Assembly: GCA_013368315.1 (NCBI GenBank)
Contig: JAACJM010000163.1
Span: forward strand, 1-64,000
Length of the DNA: 64,000 bases
Direction: 5' to 3'
Source of the DNA: Tetrapyrgos nigripes
Lineage: Eukaryota; Basidiomycota; Agaricomycetes; Agaricales; Campanellaceae
This document shows positions 35,983-46,122 of this stretch, one piece after another (within the stretch, counting starts at the first letter, position 1; each line of letters begins with the position of its first letter). Below the pieces are notes generated by a model, which was not told the origin of the DNA, did not search any database, and worked only from the letters and a program-made list of their open reading frames with translations. The position numbers and the translations under genes were made by a program.

Positions 35983-36428
35983 CAAAGCGTTACTTGTATT
36001 CCAAAGGTGCATGGGCTTTACCAAATCATCAAGCATGAACATGCACCCTATCCCTCTATGAAGCCCATTGTGCTACCGGACATCTCAGTTGTCACAAACT
36101 GCTACAGTTCTTTGTCCTCCTTCCTCTCTTACTTCATTATTGAACCCATTCTCTGATCATTCTTCTATCGCATTCCCTTGATAAACCTTTTAACTTTATA
36201 TTACTGGCTTTAAACCTTATAGAACCTATCAAACTCTATAATAACTGTCAATCAATCTTCCTATGTTTCTTAACCGTATGGCACTATTCTATTTTTACTT
36301 ACTTTCTCTCATCCCTTCATATTTCTTGTATACTTGAGATCTTTTGTAACTGATTCCCTAGTTCGTTCACTTCGTCTCTGTTCCGTACTACTACTATGCA
36401 GTGTAGAGCCTAGTCAGCCTACTCGTCT

Positions 36429-36468
<40 letters not shown>

Positions 36469-37890
36469 CTCAATCTATCTGTCTTGTATCTGCTCTCTCA
36501 TCATGTGACTTGGGTGGTTATTTGAGTGTACCAGCAACCTTGACACAGTCACCAATAGCTCAATGCCCTATTCAGAGGAAAAGCAGTGAAGGGTATACAT
36601 CTTGATCCCAACAGAATGGAAGAGATCGAATGCATTGTATGCATGCACACTAAAGGAAGTTGCCTAGCGGGTCCTAAATTATGACTCACTTCACATGCCA
36701 AGAATTTTGGGGACAGATTTCATATGGACGTATGGGGACCTGCATCAGTCAGGACCATCAATCACCAGGAGTACTCTCTCACACTCATTGTCGATGCCAC
36801 ATATTGGTTAGAATCACCTCTACCATGCTCCAAATACGTCATCTTCCAGACTACTCTCAAAACTCAATACAGCATTATTATCAAGATTTTGCAATCAGAC
36901 AGAGGCAGAGAATTTTTAGGAGGAGAATTTATGAAGTTTTTGGAAGGAAAAAGAACAGAAAGGAAACTTACAGTCCACCATATGCCAGAACAAAATGGTA
37001 TTGCAGAACAAAGTCATTGTACACTCCTGAACCCAGTCCAAGCTATGCTCATCTCATCAGGGTTACCAAAATGGCTATAGGGCATGGCAATGCAGTATGC
37101 AGTCTATATCTGGCCATCAACATGAGAAGTCCCTATGAAATGCGATTCAGATCACCCCCAGATATCTCCAATCTACACCCATTCAGTTCTATTGTTTATG
37201 TCAAAAGAACACCAAAACTGAACAAGTTGGATGACCAGGCTATTGAAGAGAAGGAATCATAGGGTTATTATATCTATTTGCCAAAGAAGAAAAGTATTAC
37301 CATTGAATGGAACATTCAGTTCACCAGACAACCAATCCAACTCAGCGAGGAGGAGGATAATGATTTCATCAATTTGGAACAGAAGGTCCCTGAGTTGGAT
37401 ATGATTGATCCAGTCATCGAAATTACTGAAACTATCACACCCAAGATCATCATTCCCCCCCAAAATTGTTACAGGCAGAAGGCCTATTACCAGATCTATG
37501 ACAAAGAAGACAGGAGGAGTAGAATCCACCAATTTGCTTACTGCTAGTCTCACTCAGGTTACATCTGAACTTGAAGCTTATGACCCACTCTCAGTCGCAG
37601 AAGCGAAATGACAACCAGATTGGCCAAAATGGATGGAAGCTATGGAAGAGGAAATGAAGAGACACCAAGAGCACTGAACATTCATTCCAGTCTATGCACC
37701 ATCAGACGCCAACATTCTCACCAGAAAATGGGTATTTAGGACAAAGAAAGACGAACACAGAAAGGTCACAAGTCACAGGGCATGACTTTTTGTGCATGGA
37801 TACAATCAGATCCCAGAAGTCGATTATTTCCCAGATGAAACATTCACATCAGGGTCTCAAGACTTCTTGAAGATTTCTGTCAATCCCTAA
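35983..37890 (+). pseudogene. Copia integrase and start of RT, truncated
   Basis: 35,983-36,089 continues the pre-integrase domain (AKRYLYSKGAWALPNHQA). After the solo LTR come KAVKGIHLDPNRMEEIECIV (zinc finger) and the integrase core: MDVWGPASVRTINHQEYSLT (first Asp region), QSDRGREFLGGEF (second Asp), PEQNGIAEQSHCTLL (Glu). Then the GKLxxL-like KLNKLDDQAIEEKES, YYIYLPKKKSITIEWNIQFT, and the RT start (WPKWMEAMEEEMKR, RKWVFRTKKD, LFVHGYNQIPEVDYFPDETF). It ends near 37,890, before the RT catalytic motif. Stops after PKL, NHQA, VAEAK and SHRA are all TGA. Confidence 0.88.
36086..36549 (+). mobile_element. Solo LTR of the A/B chromovirus family in copia
   Basis: 36090-36545 (456 bp), TGTCACAAACTGCTACAG ... 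GTACCAGCAACCTTGACA. CAGT flanks both sides (36086-36089, 36546-36549). Removing the LTR and one CAGT keeps the copia frame (TGHLS.Q.LNALFRGKAVKG). It has the cleanest transcript-start motif, AGTTCGTTCA at 36,360-36,369. A (CT)n(AT)n microsatellite lies at 36,428-36,466. Confidence 0.85.
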
Positions 37891-37933
37891 TCCCACATAG
37901 TACGTCCTTTCCCTTTTCTGTCACTAGTGTCAG

Positions 37934-38512
37934 GACAGGAATAGGGCTCCTAGTGGATTGGATGACATTTGGATATGGATCCATCCGTTTGGATGAGTTG
38001 CTCAAGAGTGCCAATCTGCATCAGCGGATGGTTGACTCACATACTAAAGAGTGTACAAAAAAATGTTCAGAAGGTGAGTTCTCATCATTTAACTGTATCT
38101 AAGTCCCAATAGCAAGTGATACATGTAATACCAGTAAGCTACTCACTATTGCTCACTACTGACATCCATGATCATTACGAGCATGGCTTTGACCACTTTG
38201 CTGATGCATTTTCCCATGCAAACACTACTTTGAACAGAGTGCTGAGGGCATTTGACATGTAGAACAGGTCTTTCTGTGGATTTTGGTGAGATTTTTTAAC
38301 TATACAGTACCTCGGAAAGGCCTGAGATCAGCCTAAATTGGCAAGTATGACACCTTCCCATGTAATTCAGCCATCTAACATTGATCTTTGGATGGGTGGA
38401 TGGCATCTGTTGGTTGGGTACACCTCCAGAGGCCCATCCACCATCCGAATCCAAGGCCTCATTGGTGGATAGGCACTGGATCATCTGATCCACTAGGAGC
38501 CCTAGACAGGAA
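37934..38512. mobile_element. Second hAT-type MITE
   Basis: Element 37942-38504 (563 bp). Inverted ends TAGGGCTCCTAGTGGAT and its inverse; perfect 8-bp duplication GACAGGAA at 37934-37941 and 38505-38512. Internal GGATGG/CCATCC strings repeat in both arms. No transposase. The end TAGGGCT is shared with the MITE at 7,572, so both may use related hAT enzymes. Confidence 0.9.
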
Positions 38513-39005
38513 TATACCATCATACCCTCTAGATGACTGCTCAATGTCGAAGTCGGCCGCCTCTGGGAGCCAGGACTCAGAGGTGATCCAACGTAATATG
38601 AAGGATAACCCCTCCTCTCAAAAGTCTAAAGATATAAGAAATAAGTAATATACACCGTGAAACAACATTTCAACATCCTTCCCCCCACTACAGTCTACTA
38701 TAGCTAATATCGTAGCGACCCCAATCACTGCTCAATGTGCCCTCCACCCAAGTCTTACATCCCCCTTTTCCCTCATTCACATGGGGTTTTCTGTGATGCT
38801 CACTCTGGAGCGCTGGCCATCCATCTACAGCTACACTTCGTCTGGATACATATGACATTTATTCCCTTATGGTCTGGAGGAATGGGTGGTAATGTGGTGC
38901 TTGGTAGGGGAGCGCTAATGAAAGTATGTAGGCCAGAAAGGATAGGAGATAGAACCAGCGTGGAACTTCAACTGGGTATCAGAAATCTGCAGATACCCTG
39001 ATACC
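38513..39005. other. Short non-coding stretch
   Basis: Two small ORFs (38388-38648, 38735-39001) have no recognisable features. The first overlaps the MITE. Confidence 0.4.
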
Positions 39006-40646
39006 TACAGTGGCCAAAAAAATTGTCCACATGTTTGGCACTTTCGGAAAGATTGCTGATTTAAGAGCTATTGAGCAGAAATCTCAAAACATGGCTGGTG
39101 GTAGCAAGAAAGCCTTTGATTAGAGCTACAATAATCTGTCTGTTTTGTCTTATTTGGCCAAATATCTGTGGAGTTATGATTGATTTAAAACTGTATGTCA
39201 TTTGGACAATTTTTTGAGTTGCCACTTCAAAATCATTATTGCAATAACCTGATGTGTTATACATGATGTCATGGGTGGAGCTGTACAGTAATGTAATGTA
39301 TACACTACAATGATGTCATAGCTGCCAGCTGGAGCATACATAGCAACATACAGATGCTCTACAGCCTCTATGAAAATCATGGGGTCCCTCATATCAGCCC
39401 AGAAAGACAATCTCTACTCTCTCCTCTTAACTGCCTCTCCATCTGCAAAAATTGCAGCTCAGACTGGAGTATGGAAGCCAAGAGTTGCTTTTGTGGCTTA
39501 AAAGACAAATACAGACAATGAGAACAATACAGCAGGGTGTCCTAGGAGGCTCTCTACTACTTGTGAAGAGGTTAGATTGGAAAAAAATCCATTCTGGTAA
39601 AGCCAGATTGCTACACAAGTGGCCTGAAACATCAAGGCTCTTCTTGGACAACCTGTCCCAACCTATAACAGCCAAAACATTCCTGAAGACGTCTTGTGGC
39701 GATCTCCAAAACACAGAACAAGTGCAAACTTACAGTGACTTGCAGCAAGGCTCACTTGAAGTTTGCACAGATGTAAAAAGACCGGGCTGTAGAAGGCTAG
39801 AAGTGGGTTATTTTCTCAGATAAGACCAAAACCAATTATTTTGGGGAAAATATGCCCCAGCATGTGTGAGAAAAGAGAGATAAATTCATGGTACAGCAAG
39901 ATGTGACAGAAATGATGACATTTGAGAGAGAAAATGACATGATGGGGTAGGGTATGGGGCAACAGTAAGCAGTAAAAATGGTCCAGATGAAGGGGAAGAT
40001 AGATTGCAAACACTATATGACCATCTTAAGTAACAAAATCCTGGAAAGCATTAATAATATGGGAGTTGATCCAGAGGTGGCCATTTTTCAGCTGGGTATT
40101 AACTTTCTAAAGTGCTATATCCAATGGTTTCCTTTATCAGAACATGTCTCTCTACCTATAAAAGCAACACTCTGCTTTCATACTTCAGTCTGAGCTGAAA
40201 TTTTGATAGAGGGAGGGGCAGTTTGGAGGAGAGAGTAGAGATTGTCTTTCTGGGCTGATATGAGGGACCCCATGATTTTCATAGAAGCTGTAGAGCATCT
40301 GTATGTTGCTATGTATGCTCCAGCTGGCAGCTATGACATCATTGTGGTGTATACATCACATTACTGTACAGCTCCACCCATGACATCATGTATAACACAT
40401 CAGGTTGTTGCAATAATGATTTTGAAGTGGCAACTCAAAAAATTGTCCAAATGACATACAGTTTTAAATCAATCATAACTCCACAGATATGTGGCCAAAT
40501 AAGACAAAACAGACAGATTATTGTAGCTCTAATCAAAGGCCTTCTTGCTACCACCAGCCATGCTTTGAGATTTCTGCTCAATAGCTCATAAATCAGCAAT
40601 CTTTCCAAAAGTGCCAAACATGTGGACAATTTTTTTGGCCACTGTA
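39006..40646. mobile_element. Fold-back Tc1/mariner derivative with 420-bp inverted ends
   Basis: Element 39008-40644 (1,637 bp), flanked by TA. Ends CAGTGGCCAAAAAAATTGTC and its inverse. The inverted arms reach about 420 bp (39,008-39,430 and 40,225-40,644), twice the length in the related Tc1 at 30,704. The arm includes the transposase start codon and about 20 codons (MGSLISAQKDNLYSLLL at 39,380-39,430), and the same coding sequence appears inverted at the other end. This explains two identical-looking 70-codon ORFs on opposite strands. The central coding part is degenerate (GVDPEVAIFQ near 40,060-40,090) and the C-terminal third is gone. Confidence 0.85.
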
Positions 40647-41870
40647 TCTCTACTAGCTAGATCTTTTTAGAAATCACTGTTCCAATCAGTTCTTTGTATA
40701 ATAAACACATTTAACCTAGTACCTGTGAATATCTACTCCAGTTCCCAACTATAATTTAACATCAGAATAATTCACCCTAACCAGTCTCAGTTACAATGAT
40801 CTTCCTTCCCAAATTTCTATCTTGTTAGGTCCCTCATCTATCCTTTCTTGGAAATTCCTTTTCAGGTCCCTATCTGGCTTGAATAACCCTGAATTCATAT
40901 CTTACTCTCTTCTTCCATTGCTATGATTTCCTAGCCTCGGTACCAGACTAACAATATCTACATATAGATTACGAGGCCTCTTAAAGGCTGAGTTAACTTA
41001 TGTCAACCTCACAATTGAGTAGCAAAATTTTACCACAACCTCAAACTCCCACCCCTTTTTGTTGCCACTCAACCGGCTGTATGACGTGTCATCACCCCTC
41101 GCCAGTCTCTAGTCATCCCAACAACTGAAATGTCTAGACTCAGTCTGGACTGGGTCCAAGGGCCATTGATGTCGACAACCACATCATCATCTCTCAACCA
41201 TTGAGCACCTCTCTGCAACCATCACCATCTATTCCTCATTGACTCTTCCTGACTCCTCCAGGCTCCTGGTAATCTTTATCCAGTGCCCTCATGTATGCAC
41301 TATCAGCAAGCATGGCCACCTAAATTGGACTACTATTGACACGTTGAAAGCATTGAAGATTTATGAGGATGAACTTAAGTGAGTCCTTGGCAGACCCAGT
41401 TTTTTAATGTTACTAATGGTTGTCGCTACGCTGTGCAGAGAACTCCCCCTTCTGTCTTGCCAAATGTCTCCCTCACTACCCCATCCGTCTGCTATGTCAC
41501 TACACCCAGCTAAATCCCTGGAGTAGTTTTCCTAGTTCCCATCGCAACTGGGCCGAAAACTTCTTTCAACGAAACAATGACGGAATAGTTGGTACAGCAT
41601 GGCTGTGGGTGTGAGAGTACAGGGTGTTAGTATCAGTGATTGTGTAGCTAGTACGTTGCGTCATGATCATATTCCTTCAGTCTTCTGGACTTTCTTCTTC
41701 ACTTTTTTTTGCAATTGGCATTAACTAACAGTCTTTGATGTTGACAGTTATTCATAGAAATGGCATTCTGGCTGTCATCATCAACTTCATAATGAAGCAG
41801 CAAATATTTAGTGTAGGGTGACCAGTCAGTAGAGCTCACCAAATAGAGTGCTGAGTAGAAAGCTAGTAGA
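40647..41870. repeat. Intergenic stretch with a SINE-like copy
   Basis: A SINE-like copy at about 40,968-41,180 reads GATTACGAGGCCTCTTAAAG GCTGAGTTAACTTATG, then CAAACTCCCACCCC and AATGTCTAGACTCAGTCTGG. No gene is supported in the remainder. The 64-codon ORF at 41420-41614 is unrecognised. Confidence 0.5.
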
Positions 41871-42188
41871 GCTTAGATGCGAGTTGCTTGTAGAGCAGAT
41901 AGAACTGGATATTGTTCTGTAGTATCTACAACTTTACAGAGTGCTTTTATACTAGATAAAGAGCATGTAATTACTAATATCTACATTGTCCATGGACATA
42001 CCTAGAGACTAAGAGGATATTGCCATTGGCCATATTGCTATCTACAGAGATATCACTACATAGTAAGAGATAAGAGTATTGTCTGGAGAATGTCCTGGAG
42101 GACTAGCATACTTATAGCTATGTAGAAGTTTCATAATAACTCCATATAGAATTATGGTTACTATACATGGAAGGTATATATTTCAACA
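41850..42188 (-). repeat. LTR-like dispersed repeat, minus copy
   Basis: On the minus strand it starts TGTTGAAATATATACC and contains ATGGCCAATGGCAATATCCT CTTAGTCTC, GTAGATATTA, TAGTATAAAAGC and AGTTCTATCTGCTC. The same order occurs on the plus strand at 53,708-57,105, where a Harbinger element splits it. TG start, a TATAAA box and size suggest a solo LTR. The left end is approximate. Confidence 0.65.
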
Positions 42189-43170
42189 CTTCACTGCAGG
42201 GAGTATGAGAGTGATATTCTCAACTACATTGATAGATATTGGTATGTAGGTATGTAGTCCGTGACAATATGACGTTCCTCTTTTATTAACATGAAATTTG
42301 CCCCTCTCTTCTGCCTTTACAGGAAATCTTAGAAAGTTACCGTCAAATTTAAACTTGTCTTTCACAGGACAAATGTTCAGCATTGTGAGTTGTCAATCAG
42401 CCTGAGTGAGAACATGAGTGGAGTGGGGAATGTCAAAGACAACAATGGGTATTGGTATGACTGAGTGATGTAATACTCTGAAGCAGTGAGTCGTCGATTT
42501 CTTCCCCTTTTTCTTTCTTTCTCTTTTTTCCCCAATCATAATGTCCAACCTTACTTTCTTTCTATCTTTGTATACCGTCATGATTTGCATCATTTCTCTT
42601 CACCTTCTGTACCCAGTTTCCCCTGTCATCCTTTTGGGACTGGTGATGAAAAAGTTTATCTCATATTACCTGCACTGTGACGGCTTTAGATCTTACCCAG
42701 TGAAGAAGGCTCCTTAGTAATCACCATGGTTTAAAGCTTCACTACTTTATTGCTCCAGACTCTTTCCTTCCCTGTTCATCAATCTCACTGCTGCTGCATT
42801 TGAGTATGATTTGCATATCTGCATGCAAGTAGTAGTATCATATGATCTGCTAAGGAATACAAGATCATTTACTGAATAAGTAAGCCCTCTACTTGAACAC
42901 ACACATAGATACTCAACAGGAAAACGGGCCTCGTACCTTGCCCAATCTCCCACCCCTATGCTGGTCTCTGTCCTTCCCGACAACTGAAATGTCTAGACTC
43001 AGTCTGGACCAGGTTTACCTCTCACCCGTCATCGATCATCCCTATAGATAGATAGATAGATTATACCGGGACCGGACTAGCTACTGATACTTTTACATCA
43101 GTTAATGACGCGCGAAGTAGCTAACCGTGGAACCAATTACTGATTCACCGGGGCAAGCAACAAACTAATC
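42189..43170. other. Intergenic stretch with a partial SINE-like repeat
   Basis: 42,925-43,020 is a short copy of the SINE-like family (GGGCCTCGTACCTTGCCCAA, TCTCCCACCCC, AATGTCTAGACTCAGTCTGG). A (GATA)n run lies near 43,046. No gene was recognised. Confidence 0.5.
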
Positions 43171-43177
43171 CCGATCA

Positions 43178-44640
43178 CATCCAATGCTCTACTCCGGTTC
43201 GCCAAAGATCCTCTCATCCGTGGTCCAGTTTTCTGCTCCCCTCTTCGTTCTTCTATCAAGCTTCACAACACTCTTGGTTACCACTCTAGTTCCTATTTCA
43301 GCTACCGCGTTCGCACCCTCTCTTCCTCCCATCGTCGCTACTACTCAATGACCGCCCCACTCGTCGACATCTGAGGGGTTTGGGATGTGAGTCATCTATC
43401 TTTCTCTTCGTTGTCGCATGCTCACTTGTCACTTCATCACCTTTCACCCATTCTTGTCGTATCTCTCCTCCCCAGCTCCAAAACCCCTTCCATCGTCCCC
43501 TCTTCAACAAACCGGCGGAATGTACCCTGAGCTCATCATATCAAAACCTTCCTTCCCCCAATCGGTAACTTTACTGTCCACGTCTTCGGTGACCCTGCTC
43601 TCCTTTCCTCCTCTTCACCCGACGTACACGTTACTCTCCGAGTCCACGACGAATGTAATGGATTTGGGAGTGATATCTGTACATGGAACCTTTGGTGTAT
43701 GTGATTGGGGAGTGTATAAGGACGGTGCAGGGTGTTCAGGCAGATATGGTTAAGGATGAGAGGAAGGGCACTGGGAGAGGTCACGAAGTACTTGGTGTAT
43801 AATTTGAGGAATAGAGGAAGGGATTCGGCAGATAGGTATTTTGCGAGTACGGAGATTATTGCGCGTCTTAAGGATATGAGGTAGGTTTTCCCTTTACCAC
43901 TGGATGATATTCATACTCATATTCTTCTCCTCACTTCCTCCATTTCCCCATCCATCAATCCCTGTCTACTATCTAGATTCCAAGCCCAGACGTCTTACAC
44001 TGGCTCGGTATCGGCGTCAACCGAGTCACGGTCGTGGGTCTGTAGGTGCAGATGGAAAGAAGAGAGGACGAGTGGATAATATGGTGTCGATGAGTGATAT
44101 GAAGTATGATACGGTTGTAGGGTGCGGGATTGATGCTGGGAGAGGGTATAAGTTGCCTGGTGAGTCCGTTCGTCTGATTTTGCGTCGATTTCTACTTCTT
44201 TTTCCCCCTTCTGGGTTATTTCTTCTTGAACCCTATCTTTTTGGCTTCAAAATTTTTCTATTCACTGCATCATCTCTTCTTCTCATTCTCCGGCCGTTTT
44301 GTTTTGTTTCATATTTGCATTCATTTCACTTGCTACTCGTTTTATGCTTATTCTTTCGCGCATATGCATACTCCTTTTTTACTACTTTTTTTGGCACGTA
44401 TTACTTACTCACTCCCTCATACACAGACCATCTCATCACGCCTGACTTCTGCGTTGAAATTAACGCCAAGATTGCCAGTGGATATTTCGCTACTTGGGAA
44501 GACGGGAAGACGGAAAGGAGCTCACGCCAGAGATGTTACAGAAGACGGTTGGGAGGATGTGGAACATTGAACGTCAGATTAATGACTTCTATTACGCGGC
44601 TATTTCTACTGCTGTGTATAGTGTCAGGTTAGATATGCGT
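43178..44640 (+). pseudogene. Decayed URC1-like / GTP cyclohydrolase II family gene
   Basis: Blocks follow the order of the fungal uracil-catabolism protein URC1 (GTP_CH_N plus GTP cyclohydrolase II domains): NALLRFAKDPLIRGPVFCSP near 43,180; GGMYPELIISKP near 43,515; FTVHVFGDPALLS and LRVHDECNGFGSDICT near 43,565-43,690; RALGEVTKYLVYNLRNRGRD and STEIIARLKDMR near 43,760-43,880; VSMSDMKYDTVVGCGID near 44,085; PDFCVEINAKIASGYFAT near 44,435. Long parts between them are missing or out of frame, and the third metal-site Cys (DICTC in relatives) is lost (DICTW). At least one intron-like gap remains (about 44,160-44,425). A dead copy; the family opens the ring in the URC pyrimidine-breakdown route. 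Confidence 0.7.
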
Positions 44641-46030
44641 GTGCTGAGAATAAGAATCATTTGTATCTAGCGAAGTACTGTGCGTAAATTTCTAGCAATG
44701 TCGATGATTGATCATGATAGAGACTTTCCTCCGGGGTTCAACGTTGGTGGTTGCTGAACGGTATTTTGGGGTGAGAGATTCAGTTCAGATCAGGATGTAG
44801 CATTGAGGCATTGTGGCGTTAATTGAGCTTCCATCGTCAGTGATATCTGAAAATAACCATGATGTCCACCAACCCGGGACATGCAAGATATTATTATCTG
44901 CGCAGCCTAGTTAAAATGGCTGTTCAAAATCGTGATTGTGATGCATTGACTTGCTAATAAGACCAAAAAGAGTGGGATCAGAAGGAGAAGGCCCCACGGA
45001 TAGGAGCGAATGGATGAAGCTTTTTTCGTCCTATCAGAGACGGAGACCACGACTAACCCCCTCCCTCTTACTCCCGCCTATCCGTACCTCGAACTGCTAG
45101 TTCAAGCTAATTAAGCATTGCGTCAGTCAACAGAAGAAAAATCCTGGTACCTCGTTTCTCCAACGTGTCCCTAAGTGAACTGTGAGGGAGACCTTAGTAA
45201 AGATATCTTTGTTTGTACAGGATTCCGCGGGAGAAGTCTTATTATAATGCTGGACCAGATGATATGGAAGAAGGTGGAGGTGATAGTTGGATATCGATGC
45301 TACTGCGTACTAAGTGCTGTTTCATCTCTTTGCTGTTATTTCTGGCTTAATCTGGTGCACTTTTTTCATCAGCAGTGGGTTGGTGATGCATGATATTCAA
45401 CCTTCAGGATGTATACGAAACAGAGGGTTGTTCTCATGAAGTATCTTTCCATAGAGACAAATCAACAAGAACTATTGTGGCTCGTCATTGCCGACGACAG
45501 ACCGGGGCTTCGTACTATGGTATCGACAGATGTTTCCTTCAATGTTTTCGTCCCAGGTCAATGACAACGGTGCAGTAGTTCTATTTTCTGACTCGGCGAA
45601 AACGCAGTAGGTGGTGGCGTTTGATGTTCTCCCGTATTTATTCCTTTCCTATTTTACGTGGTGAAGATCCGGGGGTGATTTGGCAAAAATAGGTGGATTG
45701 AGTGTCTTCTATTTTTACTGTCGTACTCATTATCTTGGTGCATGTATGCAAGGTAGCGGTTGTATACAACGGAGGAGTTGTTGAGTTATGAGTAGCTCTA
45801 TGACCAAGATGGCCACTCTGCTTCTGAAGTACTTTTCCTTCACACTGTTGTGGTGGTGCTCTTCTCACCTCTGCTTCTTGAACCGCCCAGCGTGCATAGT
45901 CATATGTCCGATTCTATCTGTCCGGGTACAGAATGCCATGATCTGGATCATACTGGTAACTTGCAATAAAAAGCTTTTCTAAGCGAAGCGCCGAAGCCCG
46001 GACAGCGGAATTTGGGCGGAATCCAGCAGG
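44641..46030. other. Intergenic stretch, possible gene relics
   Basis: A block near 45,217 reads IPREKSYYNAGPDDMEEGGG and may be an exon piece. No continuous gene structure was found and no repeat was recognised. Confidence 0.35.
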
Positions 46031-46032
46031 CA

Positions 46033-46038
46033 TATAAA
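46033..46038 (+). promoter_or_regulatory. TATA box of the 7TM gene
   Basis: TATAAA lies 85 bp upstream of the start codon at 46123, at normal distance for a transcript start near 46,065. Confidence 0.5.
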
Positions 46039-46122
46039 GGACAAAAGTAGTGACATTCCAACAATCGCACTAGTGCCCATCATCATTACATTCCCTCCAC
46101 TCCCAAGTAGTATCAGCTACCA

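Noticed and set aside
36428..36466. (CT)n(AT)n run as a regulatory feature
   Set aside because: It is a simple microsatellite inside a solo LTR; other LTR copies of the family have much shorter runs.
39198..40454. Two near-identical 70-codon ORFs on opposite strands
   Set aside because: They are the inverted arms of the fold-back mariner, read antisense to the transposase start, and not genes.
43904..44632. 242-codon plus ORF as an independent gene
   Set aside because: Its conserved part (VSMSDMKYDTVVGCGID) belongs to the URC1-like relic; the hydrophobic middle is translated intron-like sequence.
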